A stretch of 9,158 bases of DNA from Gammaproteobacteria bacterium (lineage in GTDB: Bacteria > Pseudomonadota > Gammaproteobacteria > Steroidobacterales > Steroidobacteraceae): NCBI GenBank assembly GCA_025350345.1, contig JANXYA010000064.1:1-9158 (forward strand). Direction: 5' to 3'. The position numbers and the translations under genes were made by a program. Each line of letters begins with the position of its first letter. The stretch's first letter is position 1. Below are positions 1 to 6,592 of the stretch, in pieces. The notes beneath the pieces are model-generated. The model did no database searches. It saw only the letters and a program-made list of their open reading frames with translations, and was not told the DNA's origin.

Positions 1-2
1 GT

Positions 3-566
3 TCGGCCGGGAGCGCTTCCCCAGCGGCAGAGGCGGCCACGCCCCCGGCCGCTGCGACCCCCGCGGTTGCCGCTGCCGAAGCCCCTCCGGGGCAGGCCGC
101 TAGCGCGAGCGCCGCCCCGGAGCCGACGCAAACCGCCGCGCCACCGCCACCTCCGCCGCCGCTGCCCTCGCCCCCGATTTCCATCGCCGTGGCGGACCGG
201 GCGGGCTTCTGGCATCGCGGGTTGGCCCTGCTGCTCGACTTCATACTGGTCGGGATTGTGTGCAGCATCGTCGGACTCCATTCGCACGGTGTGCTGCTGC
301 TGCTCGCGACCTACGGCGCCATCATGTGGAAGCTCCGCGGCACGACGGTCGGCGGGATCATCTGCAATCTGCGCGTGGTGCGGCTGGACGGCCGTCCGAT
401 CGACTGGCCGACGGCCATCGTGCGCGCACTGGGCTGCTTCCTGTCCGCGGCCGTGGCCGGCCTGGGGTTCATCTGGGTGGTATTTGACCCGGAGCGCCAG
501 TCCTGGCACGACAAGATTGCCGGCACTGTCGTGGTGCGCACCCCCCGAGGCACGGCCCTGCTCTGA
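3..566 (+). CDS. RDD-family membrane protein, C-terminal part (5' end outside window)
   Basis: The frame is open from the first bases, so the N-terminus is missing and 187 residues are visible. About the first 60 are a low-complexity Ala/Pro/Ser/Glu stretch ending in a run of prolines, which looks like a flexible linker to an unseen upstream domain. The RDD domain follows, from the 'ADRAGFWHRGLALLLDF' segment to the end. It shows the early Arg and the membrane Asp of this family, two to three hydrophobic segments (LLLDFILVGIVCSIVGL, then VLLLLATYGAIM, then FLSAAVAGLGFIWVVF), and the usual ending 'DPERQSWHDKIAGTVVVR'. RDD proteins sit in the inner membrane; some have been linked to ion transport, but most have no known role. 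A GTG at 189 could start an isolated 125-residue RDD protein. I prefer the longer frame because it is uninterrupted and its composition fits a linker. Family call is firm; function is unknown. Confidence 0.85.
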   Translation, partial: SAGSASPAAEAATPPAAATPAVAAAEAPPGQAASASAAPEPTQTAAPPPPPPPLPSPPISIAVADRAGFWHRGLALLLDFILVGIVCSIVGLHSHGVLLLLATYGAIMWKLRGTTVGGIICNLRVVRLDGRPIDWPTAIVRALGCFLSAAVAGLGFIWVVFDPERQSWHDKIAGTVVVRTPRGTALL

Positions 567-582
567 GTTTCCTTCGGTTTGC

Positions 583-602
583 CTGTGCCCGATCGGCGAC
601 AG
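583..602 (+). terminator. Possible hairpin terminator after RDD gene
   Basis: About 17 bases after the RDD stop, CTGT-GCC pairs with GGC-(g)-ACAG: a seven-pair stem with one bulged G and a five-base loop. Only a weak T-rich stretch (cttgtcct) follows, so it is not a classical intrinsic terminator. Position is the main support. Confidence 0.3.
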
Positions 603-663
603 CTTGTCCTGATCGCTCCCGGGCGCTGGAATGGTCCCACACCATAACAACCGGGACACACCG

Positions 664-756
664 ATGGAATCCAAAGACCGCTTCATGCGCATCGCCGTCA
701 TCGGCTCGGTCATTCTCGTCGGGGCCCTGGCAATCGTGGTGCGTCTGCATTCCTGA
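664..756 (+). CDS. Putative 30-residue single-helix membrane peptide
   Basis: This ATG frame encodes 30 residues. It begins with a short charged head (MESKDRFMR) and continues with about 18 uninterrupted hydrophobic residues (IAVIGSVILVGALAIVV), ending in RLHS before TGA. That is the shape of a small inner-membrane protein with its charged N-terminus in the cytoplasm. A weak ribosome site, GGGA, lies about eight bases before the ATG. A loose promoter match, TTGTCC (604-609) with TGGAAT (627-632) at 17 bp spacing, lies upstream. It occupies the gap between the RDD and methyltransferase genes on the same strand and would otherwise leave about 270 bases empty. I do not recognise a family. The hydrophobic run is too clean to dismiss, but chance in GC-rich DNA remains possible. 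Confidence 0.5.
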   Translation: MESKDRFMRIAVIGSVILVGALAIVVRLHS

Positions 757-777
757 GGGCCAGCGCCCCCTAAGCAG

Positions 778-807
778 GTGACCGCCAGACCCCGCGTTTG
801 CTAGGCT
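778..807 (+). promoter_or_regulatory. Candidate sigma-70 promoter for the methyltransferase-patatin unit
   Basis: GTGACC (778-783) and TAGGCT (802-807) stand 18 bp apart, each a four-of-six match or so to the -35 and -10 consensus. Transcription would begin near 814 and leave a leader of about 20 bases carrying the GAGGGA ribosome site. This is a pattern match only. Confidence 0.3.
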
Positions 808-835
808 GTGCGATTCCGTGCCGTGAGGGATCGCC

Positions 836-1705
836 GTGAGCGAAAACGAAGTCGTCGTCGAGGCGTGGAACACCGTCCTGTTCGACAAATTCACGCGCTT
901 CAAGCACCTGCTGATCGCCGGCCTCGCCGGCTACAGCGACGAGGTGTTCTCGCGACGGCTGTACCCGGCTGGCGCGCGCGTTCTGGACGTCGGCTGCGGT
1001 TTCGGCGATAGCGCGCAGCGCCTGGCCAGTGCCGTTGGCCCGGCGGGGCAGGCGGTCGGCGTCGACTGCGCCGAGCGCTTCATCCAGGCCGCCGAGCAGG
1101 ATGCCCGCGCCGCGGGCATCAGCAACGTCAGTTTTTTTGCCGCTGATGTCCAGCAGGACAATCTGCGCGGTCCCTACGATCACATATTTGCGCGCTTCGG
1201 CACGATGTTCTTCATGAATCCCGGTGCGGCGCTGCTGAATATTCGCCGCGCACTCAAGCCCGGCGGGGTATTCACCCAGATCGTGTGGAGAAAGCGCGAA
1301 GACAATCCCTGGCTGCATGACGCGGAACTGCGGGTGCGCGAAATCGTCCCGGTCGTTTCGCACGAGGACTCCGACGCCGTGCACTGTGGCCCGGGGCCCT
1401 TCTCCATGGCCGGGCCGGACATGGTGAGCGCCATGATGCAGGGCACGGGCTACAGGGGCGTGACCTTCGAACGTTACGACACGGACATCTGCATCGGCCG
1501 CGACGTGGACGAGGCGGTGGAGTTCGCCATGGCGCTGGGGCCAGCCGGCGAGATCATCCGGCTGGCGGGCGAAGAGGGCGAGCGGCTCAAGCCGCGGGTG
1601 GTCGCGGCGCTGCGCGAGACCCTGGCGAAGTTCCGGCGAAGCGATGGCGTCTGGGGACCCTCGAGCGCCTGGATCATCAGCGCGCGCAATCCGGCGCCGC
1701 ATTGA
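836..1705 (+). CDS. Class I SAM-dependent methyltransferase
   Basis: A 289-residue protein with a Rossmann methyltransferase fold. The SAM-binding motif I is VLDVGCGFGD (49-58). The acidic residue that normally holds the SAM ribose is D77 in 'VGVDCAE'. A later conserved Asp is D104 in 'FFAADVQ'. The post-motif LKPGGVF is at 139-145 and is followed by a WRKREDNPW segment. This is the layout of UbiE/Methyltransf_11-25-like small-molecule methyltransferases; the acceptor cannot be read from sequence. The GTG start is chosen because GAGGGA lies about six bases upstream and no better start exists. There is no signal peptide, so it is cytoplasmic. Its TGA overlaps the TTG start of the patatin-like gene by four bases, so the two are very probably co-translated. 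A lipid or lipid-derived acceptor would suit that partner, but that is inference. Confidence 0.88.
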   Translation: MSENEVVVEAWNTVLFDKFTRFKHLLIAGLAGYSDEVFSRRLYPAGARVLDVGCGFGDSAQRLASAVGPAGQAVGVDCAERFIQAAEQDARAAGISNVSFFAADVQQDNLRGPYDHIFARFGTMFFMNPGAALLNIRRALKPGGVFTQIVWRKREDNPWLHDAELRVREIVPVVSHEDSDAVHCGPGPFSMAGPDMVSAMMQGTGYRGVTFERYDTDICIGRDVDEAVEFAMALGPAGEIIRLAGEEGERLKPRVVAALRETLAKFRRSDGVWGPSSAWIISARNPAPH

Positions 1706-2550
1706 CCAACTGGGCATTCGTGCTCGCCGGCGGCGGCAGCCTCGGTGCCGTGCAGGCCGGCATGCTGCTCGAGTTGATCGCCGCCGGCGTGCGACCCGAC
1801 CTGGTCGTTGGCGTCTCCGCGGGCGCGCTGAACGGCGCGTTTCTCGCCTACGATCCTTCGCCATCCACTGCTGAGCGCATCGCCGAGCTGTGGCGGCGGA
1901 TCTCGACGCGCGAAGCACTCGGCCTGTCGTGGCAATCCTTGCTGGGCGTCCTGGGCCTGCGCGGGCATATCGCCGATGCGCGCGGACTCAAGGGGCTGCT
2001 CGAGCGCGAACTCCCCTACCGCGAATTCAGCGCGACGCAGGTACCGCTCCATATTGTCGCCGCCGACGAGGCCAGCGGCGCCGAAGTACTGCTGAGCAGC
2101 GGCAACGTGCCCGAGGCGGTACTGGCGAGCACGGCTATTCCGGGCGTGTTCGCTCCGGTCATGATCGCCGGGCGCCGACTGGTGGACGGCGTGGTTGCCT
2201 CCGGTACCCCGATCGCCACCGCAGTGCGGCTGGGTGCGACCCGGCTCATCGTGCTGCCCTGCGGATTCACCTGCGCCAACAAGGCCGTGCCCCGGCACGC
2301 CGTGGGGCGCGCCATGCACGCGATCACGCTGCTGGGCGCGCGCCAGCTGCGCCAGGACTTCGAGCACTATGCCGACAGAGTCAGCCTGCGGCTGGTGCCG
2401 CCCCTGTGCCCCCTCACTCATTCATCCTACGATTATTCGCAGGGCGCGACGCTCATCGCCGCGGCCCGCGAGTCCACGCGCCGCTGGCTCGATGCCGGTG
2501 GGCTGGATCGCGGCGGGTTTCCGCACGAGCTGGCGGTGCATTCCCACTGA
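1702..2550 (+). CDS. Patatin-like phospholipase
   Basis: A 282-residue protein with the full patatin catalytic set. The Gly-rich oxyanion-hole loop is AGGGSLGAVQAG (9-20). The nucleophile elbow GVSAG (37-41) places Ser39, and the 'DG' motif places Asp162. Ser39 and Asp162 would form the catalytic dyad, hydrolysing an acyl ester of a phospholipid or another lipid. The length is typical of a compact bacterial patatin with no added domain. There is no signal peptide, so it is probably cytoplasmic or membrane-peripheral. The TTG start overlaps the TGA of the methyltransferase gene (the bases ATTGACC). The N-terminus 'MTNWAFVLAGGG' fits the family exactly, so this start is convincing despite the weak codon and the lack of a clear ribosome site; re-initiation is expected. 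The C-terminal segment (about 200-282) is less conserved. It is not a CBASS-type effector by context. Confidence 0.92.
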   Translation: MTNWAFVLAGGGSLGAVQAGMLLELIAAGVRPDLVVGVSAGALNGAFLAYDPSPSTAERIAELWRRISTREALGLSWQSLLGVLGLRGHIADARGLKGLLERELPYREFSATQVPLHIVAADEASGAEVLLSSGNVPEAVLASTAIPGVFAPVMIAGRRLVDGVVASGTPIATAVRLGATRLIVLPCGFTCANKAVPRHAVGRAMHAITLLGARQLRQDFEHYADRVSLRLVPPLCPLTHSSYDYSQGATLIAAARESTRRWLDAGGLDRGGFPHELAVHSH

Positions 2551-2556
2551 AGGCAC

Positions 2557-2587
2557 AAGCCGCCGAGCGCGGGACGCGAGTCGGCTT
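2557..2587. terminator. Possible bidirectional hairpin between convergent genes
   Basis: AAGCCG (2557-2562) pairs with CGGCTT (2582-2587). Inside it, CGCG (2568-2571) pairs with CGCG (2575-2578) around a three-base loop. It fills the 35-bp gap between the convergent patatin and decarboxylase genes and touches the latter's stop codon. There is no strong T-run on either side. Confidence 0.35.
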
Positions 2588-4049
2588 AAGGCTGGCGCGC
2601 CAGCTCGCGTCCACCGCGCAGCACGGCGTCGATCAGCAACGACAGGTCGGCCCCGCGCGTGCGGTGATTGGCGATCGCGGCCCGCAGGCAGTAGTTGCCG
2701 CCCAGAGTCGTGTAAGACGGCACCGCCACGCCGCTCTCGTGCAGCCGGATCAGCAGTTCCTCGTTCAGGGCATTGAGCTGCGCCTGCGAGCCACCCGCGC
2801 CGCGATAGCGGAAGCAGACAATATTCAGGCTGACGGGCGCCAGCAGCTCGAGTTCCGGCTCGGCGCGCACGAATTCGGCCAGCCGCATGGCCTGGGCGAT
2901 GTTCTGGTCGATGAGGCGGCCGTACTTGTCGAGGCCGTGCTCCTTGAAGGACAGCCACACCTTGAGCGCGCGGAAGCCGCGCGTCAGCTGCAGGCCATAA
3001 TCGCTGAACCAGTCCGCGCCGCTGGCGAGTCCGCGCTGCGCGTGCTTGAGGTAATCGGGCGTCAACGAGAACGTCGCGCGATGCGCCTTGCGGTCGCGCA
3101 CCAGCACGCAGCCCGCCTCGAAGGGGATATGCAGCCACTTGTGCAGGTCGAGTGCGACGGAATCCGCCAGCTCGATGCCCTGGACGAGCTGCCGGTGGTT
3201 CGGTGCCAGTGCCACGACCGCGCCGATCGCGCCATCCACATGAAACCACAGCTTCTCGCGATGGCAGATCGCGGCGAGCTTCGCCAGGTCATCGACGGCG
3301 CCGGTATTGATGGTGCCCGCGTTGCCGATCACGGCGCAGGGCTGGGCGCCGGCCTCGCGATCGGCGGCGATCGCGCGCGTGAGGACCTCCGGATCGATGC
3401 GATAGCTGTCGTCGACGGCCACCCGGCGGAACGCGCGGGAACCGTGGCCGAGCAGTTCGATCGCTTTCTGCAGGCAGCTGTGCACCTCGGTGGAGGCGTA
3501 GAACACAAGCGGCCTGGGGAGCGAAGCCACGCCGGCGGCGCGCACGTCGACGGTGGCCGCGTGGTTGCGTGCCACCGCCATGGCGACGAAGTTGGCCATG
3601 GAAGCGCCGCTCACCAGCAGGCCGCCCGTCTCGGGTGGCATGCCGACGATCTGCCGGCACCAGTCGACCACCTGGGTCTCGACCTCGTTGGCGACGTGAT
3701 TGCCGCCGCCCATGTTCGGATTGACCGTGGCGGCGAGAAAATCCCCCAGCGCGCCGAAGGCCGTGCCGTTGCCCATGTACCAGCCCCAGAAGCGCGGATG
3801 GGTGTTGCCCATCTGCCAGGGCATCACCCAGTCGCGGAAATCCTGGTAGGCCGCCGCGGCGCCTTGCGGCGCGTGCGGCAGTGGCGCGTGGAAGTGCGCG
3901 ACGACCTCGGGCGGTGTCGGCCGCCATACGGCGCGTTCACGGGTCTGCTGCAGGTAATCCAGCGCATCGTCCACGGCGCGGTGCGCGAGCGCGCGCAGCT
4001 GCGGCCAGTCTTCGGGATCGAGTGTCTCCTCGCCGGGCGTCTCGTTCAT
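2586..4049 (-). CDS. Group II PLP-dependent amino-acid decarboxylase (AADC-like)
   Basis: A 487-residue fold-type I PLP enzyme of the aromatic-L-amino-acid/glutamate decarboxylase group, close to the family's usual length. The landmarks are HPRFWGW..GNG (84-95), GNAGTINTG (242-250), 'FHVDGA' with Asp272 (pairs with the PLP ring nitrogen), and 'DLHKW' with Lys304 (Schiff base). His190 in 'STEVHS' matches the ring-stacking His, and Tyr333 in 'PDYLKH' matches the catalytic-loop Tyr of animal AADC. The C-terminal 'LRAAIANHRTR' fits the family's closing motif. Keeping both His and Tyr argues for decarboxylation to an amine and against the aldehyde-synthase variants, which change one of them. The substrate is not determinable here. 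The ATG is preceded by GGGGTTAAGG. The gene is convergent with the patatin gene and divergent from the MAPEG gene, and it has no obvious pathway partner. Confidence 0.9.
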   Translation of the reverse strand: MNETPGEETLDPEDWPQLRALAHRAVDDALDYLQQTRERAVWRPTPPEVVAHFHAPLPHAPQGAAAAYQDFRDWVMPWQMGNTHPRFWGWYMGNGTAFGALGDFLAATVNPNMGGGNHVANEVETQVVDWCRQIVGMPPETGGLLVSGASMANFVAMAVARNHAATVDVRAAGVASLPRPLVFYASTEVHSCLQKAIELLGHGSRAFRRVAVDDSYRIDPEVLTRAIAADREAGAQPCAVIGNAGTINTGAVDDLAKLAAICHREKLWFHVDGAIGAVVALAPNHRQLVQGIELADSVALDLHKWLHIPFEAGCVLVRDRKAHRATFSLTPDYLKHAQRGLASGADWFSDYGLQLTRGFRALKVWLSFKEHGLDKYGRLIDQNIAQAMRLAEFVRAEPELELLAPVSLNIVCFRYRGAGGSQAQLNALNEELLIRLHESGVAVPSYTTLGGNYCLRAAIANHRTRGADLSLLIDAVLRGGRELARQP

Positions 4050-4069
4050 GCCTTAACCCCACTGCCGCA

Positions 4070-4100
4070 TTGACCTTCAGCGTCGCGCCCGCTCTATTAT
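4070..4100 (+). promoter_or_regulatory. Candidate promoter for the MAPEG gene
   Basis: TTGACC (4070-4075) and TATTAT (4095-4100) each match five of six consensus bases, but the spacing of 19 bp is long. They lie in the 117-bp gap between the divergent decarboxylase and MAPEG genes. The rest of the gap is unusually AT-rich (including TAATATTA at 4130-4137) and could hold the reverse-strand promoter too. Confidence 0.4.
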
Positions 4101-4166
4101 GGGCGGGAATGTGCCCGAAATAACCAACATAATATTAACTCTATTACAACCATTTTGGAGTGCGTC

Positions 4167-4559
4167 ATGACCACCGACATGAAATATCTCGCGCTGACGG
4201 CGCTGCTCACCGCGACCCTGTGGATCCCGTACATTATCGCGCAGGTTCAGGCCAACGGCTTTCTCGCACCGGGCAATTACCGGGACCCCACTGCCCGGCC
4301 AGTGCCGCTGTGGGGCAAGCGTGCCGACCGGACCTACATGAATGCCGTCGAGACCTTCGCGCCGTTCGCTGCACTCGTAATTGTCGCGCAGCTGACGGGC
4401 AAGGCGAATGCCATGACGGCCTGCCTCGCGGCGGCCTTCTTCTGGCTGCGGCTGACTCACGCGGTCGTCTATCTGTTCGGAATCCCGTACATCAGGACGC
4501 TGGTCTTCACGCTCGGCTACGTCGCGGTCGCGGGCATATTCTGGGAAATCATCAAATAG
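4167..4559 (+). CDS. MAPEG-family membrane protein
   Basis: A 130-residue integral membrane protein with four predicted helices, at about 6-27, 60-78, 82-103 and 108-128. The long first loop (28-58) and the motif 'RTYMNAVETFAPF' (55-67, with Asn59 and Glu62) are characteristic of MAPEG proteins, the group that includes microsomal glutathione transferases. Further polar residues in the membrane are R95 and H98 in 'WLRLTHAVVY' and R110 in 'PYIRTLVF'. Animal members conjugate or isomerise with glutathione; most bacterial members are uncharacterised, so an activity should not be assumed. The ATG at 4167 is chosen because TTGGAG lies six bases before it. An in-frame TTG at 4155 lies inside that ribosome site and is unlikely. 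It probably stands alone as a transcription unit. Confidence 0.88.
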   Translation: MTTDMKYLALTALLTATLWIPYIIAQVQANGFLAPGNYRDPTARPVPLWGKRADRTYMNAVETFAPFAALVIVAQLTGKANAMTACLAAAFFWLRLTHAVVYLFGIPYIRTLVFTLGYVAVAGIFWEIIK

Positions 4560-4563
4560 GAGC

Positions 4564-4583
4564 CAGGCCCCGCCCGGCGCCTG
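4564..4583. terminator. Possible hairpin between MAPEG and DUF1223 genes
   Basis: CAGGC (4564-4568) pairs with GCCTG (4579-4583), and CCG/CGG can pair inside. It starts five bases after the MAPEG stop, in the 58-bp gap between convergent genes. No T-run follows, so support is mainly positional. Confidence 0.25.
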
Positions 4584-4617
4584 AAGAATGCGCAGCGTCC
4601 TGGCGCGCGCTACGGCA

Positions 4618-5358
4618 TCAGGTCGGCGTACGCAACTCCAGCACGGTGGCGCCCGCCACCGTGCCGCGTGCAGCCTGCTGCAGGATGATGAGCAGCCGCT
4701 TCGCATCGGCGGGAAACGCATTCGCCGCGACGCTGAAGTGCGGCGCGCGGCCGTCCGCGGTGCCGAGCTTGCGCCATGAACGGACGATGTTCCATTCGGT
4801 CAGCGTGCGCCCGGCATTTTCTCCACGCCCGATCGCGGTGATGGCGCTGGGCAGGTAGGCGATCGCGTACACCTCGTACTTCAGAGGACCGGGGAAGGCG
4901 CCCACTTTTACGGTGATCTGGCCGGCGGCGAGCTGGGCTTCGACGGCAATGCTCTCGCCCGGCTCGGCCAGCGCCGCGGCGACGGCGGCGCGATCCGAAC
5001 CCACCACGCTGCGACGCCCCTCGACGATCATCTGCGGCGTGTAGACACTCGCCAGCCCGAGTACGCCGCCCCACCACTGCTGGCGCTGGGTCGCCTCGGA
5101 CAGCGAGAAGCGGTCTCGCCAGCCCAGCTCATCCCAGTAGTCGACGTGAAACGCCAGCGGCACCACATCGGTTCGCGTGGCCAGCTCGCCCAGCAGCGCC
5201 TCGGCGGGCGGACAGGAGCTGCAGCCCTCCGAGGTGTACAGTTCCACGACTTTTGGCCGCATCGGGGCCGATGCGCTCATGGCAGGGAGGGCGGCGGCCG
5301 CGAAGGCGCAACCCATGGCCAGCGCTGAGGCGTGAATAGTCTGCCTCCGGTGTTGCAT
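4618..5358 (-). CDS. Exported DUF1223 (thioredoxin-like) protein
   Basis: A 246-residue protein of the DUF1223 family. Residues 1-31 look like a Sec signal peptide: a basic start (MQHRRQ), a hydrophobic core and an Ala/Ser-rich end with cleavage probably near 29-31. The mature protein opens with the family signature 'VVELYTSEGCSSCPPAEALL', carrying a CxxC pair (Cys46, Cys49) as in thioredoxin folds. 'FHVDYWDELGWRDRFS' and 'VYTPQMIVEGR' follow, also diagnostic. The family is widespread in proteobacteria and its substrate is unknown; a periplasmic thiol role is inference from the CxxC. GAGG lies six bases before the ATG. The gene is convergent with MAPEG and divergent from the enolase-superfamily gene, with an 89-bp shared upstream region. 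Confidence 0.9.
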   Translation of the reverse strand: MQHRRQTIHASALAMGCAFAAAALPAMSASAPMRPKVVELYTSEGCSSCPPAEALLGELATRTDVVPLAFHVDYWDELGWRDRFSLSEATQRQQWWGGVLGLASVYTPQMIVEGRRSVVGSDRAAVAAALAEPGESIAVEAQLAAGQITVKVGAFPGPLKYEVYAIAYLPSAITAIGRGENAGRTLTEWNIVRSWRKLGTADGRAPHFSVAANAFPADAKRLLIILQQAARGTVAGATVLELRTPT

Positions 5359-5434
5359 GTGTTGCCTCGTTCCCGGGAAATATGCGCCGCGGCAGCGGAC
5401 TCTACGCCGGCAGGGCCGCGGGTGCTAGAGGCGC

Positions 5435-5447
5435 TACAATTCCACGC
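5435..5447 (+). promoter_or_regulatory. -10 element directly before an ATG (leaderless start candidate)
   Basis: TACAAT (5435-5440) matches the -10 consensus in five of six bases. Normal -10 to +1 spacing puts the transcript start at about 5447-5448, which is the ATG itself. There is no Shine-Dalgarno-like sequence in the seven bases between, and no clear -35. Confidence 0.5.
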
Positions 5448-6557
5448 ATGCTCAGGATTGCCAAGCTCGAGACTTTCGCCAACCCGTTCGTCTGCTTCGT
5501 GCGCCTGACGACCGATTCGGGAGCCATCGGCTGGGGGCAGACCTCGACCTACAACGCCGACATTACGGCGACGATCTTTCACCGCCAGGTCGCGCCCTGG
5601 GCGCTCGGCGCGGATGCGCACGACATCGGAGCGCTGGTCGAGCGCATCGAGGAGCGCGAGCACAAGTTTCCGGGCAGCTATCGCTGTCGCGCCCTCGCCG
5701 GGCTCGACACCGCGCTCTGGGACCTGCACGGGAAGCTCGCCGGCAAGCCCGTGGTCGAGCTGCTCGGCGGCAAGCCGCGACGGCTCCGTGCCTACGCCTC
5801 ATCGATGAAGCGCGACATCTCGCCCGAGGAGGAGGCCGCACGATTCCTGCGCCTGCGGGACGAGCAGGGCTTTGACGCGTTCAAGTGGCGCATCGGAGCG
5901 GAGTGCGGCCGCGACGTCGATGCATGGCCGGGCCGCACCGCAGCGATCATCCCGCGCGTGGCGCGCGCGCTCGGTGGCGGCGTCGCGAAGCTGGTTGATG
6001 CCAACAGCGGCTTTTCCCCCGCGCGGGCGATCGAGGTCGGCCGGCTGCTGGAGTCCGAGGGCGTCAGCCATTTCGAGGAACCCTGCCCGTACTGGAAACT
6101 GGAGCAGACCAGGCTCGTCACGGCGGCCCTCGAGCTTGATGTCACCGGCGGCGAGCAGGACTGCGACCTGGCCACCTGGGAGCGGATGATCGGGATGCGC
6201 GCGGTCGATATCGTGCAGCCGGATGTGATGTACATGGGCGGGATGTCGCGGACGCTCAAGGTCGCGGGCATGGCCGCCAGCGCCGGACTGCCGGTCACGC
6301 CGCACAGCGCCAACCTGTCGCTGGTCACGATCTGCACCATGCACCTGCTGGGCGCCATACCCAACGCCGGCAAGTACCTCGAGTTCTCGATTGAAGGCGC
6401 CGACTATTACCCGTGGCAGGAAGGATTGTTCCTCGGTGACCCCTACGCCATCGAGGACGGCTCCGTGACCATTCCGTCGGCGCCCGGCTGGGGCGTGGAG
6501 ATCAACCCCGCGTGGCTGGAACGAGCCACTTACCAATGCAGCGAGTCGCCGCGGTAA
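5448..6557 (+). CDS. Enolase-superfamily enzyme, mandelate racemase/sugar-acid dehydratase type
   Basis: A 369-residue protein with the superfamily's N-terminal capping domain (about 1-115, including 'AGLDTALWDLHGKLAGKPVVELLGG') and a C-terminal barrel. Metal ligands are Asp184 ('VDANSGF'), Glu210 or 211 ('FEEP') and Glu236 ('GEQD'). The catalytic Asp-His dyad of the mandelate racemase subgroup is Asp259 ('QPDVMYMGG') with His286 ('PVTPHSANL'); Glu312 ('YLEF') fits the eighth-strand acid. At the second-strand KxK motif the sequence is K146-W-R148, so the second Lys is Arg. A single base, His286, is usual for dehydration of a sugar acid to a 2-keto-3-deoxy acid, so a dehydratase is the likeliest role; the substrate is unknown. 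The start at 5448 is preferred over an ATG at 5382, since the latter adds an Arg/Ala-rich, non-family N-terminus and lies upstream of the TACAAT element. Confidence 0.88.
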   Translation: MLRIAKLETFANPFVCFVRLTTDSGAIGWGQTSTYNADITATIFHRQVAPWALGADAHDIGALVERIEEREHKFPGSYRCRALAGLDTALWDLHGKLAGKPVVELLGGKPRRLRAYASSMKRDISPEEEAARFLRLRDEQGFDAFKWRIGAECGRDVDAWPGRTAAIIPRVARALGGGVAKLVDANSGFSPARAIEVGRLLESEGVSHFEEPCPYWKLEQTRLVTAALELDVTGGEQDCDLATWERMIGMRAVDIVQPDVMYMGGMSRTLKVAGMAASAGLPVTPHSANLSLVTICTMHLLGAIPNAGKYLEFSIEGADYYPWQEGLFLGDPYAIEDGSVTIPSAPGWGVEINPAWLERATYQCSESPR

Positions 6558-6575
6558 CCGGCCCGAACCGGCCCG
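6556..6575. repeat. Two exact tandem copies of a 10-bp sequence
   Basis: AACCGGCCCG occurs twice back to back (6556-6565 and 6566-6575), starting inside the stop codon of the enolase-superfamily gene and upstream of the LuxR-type gene. One helical turn separates the copies, so a protein site is conceivable; slippage in GC-rich DNA is equally possible. Confidence 0.6.
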
Positions 6576-6592
6576 AGCCAGCGGCGCGCTGG

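Noticed and set aside
770..1918. A 382-residue frame on the reverse strand.
   Set aside because: It lies antisense to the methyltransferase and the patatin start, is Arg-rich and has no recognisable domain.
1702..2550. Patatin gene as an effector of an anti-phage (CBASS-like) system.
   Set aside because: There is no cyclic nucleotide synthase, E1/E2/JAB gene or other defence gene in the window. The partner is a small-molecule-type methyltransferase.
1890..4073. A 727-residue open frame on the + strand.
   Set aside because: It runs out of frame through the patatin gene and antisense through the decarboxylase gene, both of which have complete catalytic motifs. Its product is Arg/Ala/His/Gly-rich with no domain. 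It is a by-product of GC-rich third positions.
4077..4721. A 214-residue reverse-strand frame.
   Set aside because: It covers the MAPEG gene antisense and is Arg-rich without domain features, whereas the + strand gives a four-helix MAPEG protein with a good ribosome site.
5382..5447. An upstream ATG extension of the enolase-superfamily protein.
   Set aside because: The added 22 residues are Arg/Ala/Gly-rich, unlike the family N-terminus, and the TACAAT -10 lies downstream of that ATG.
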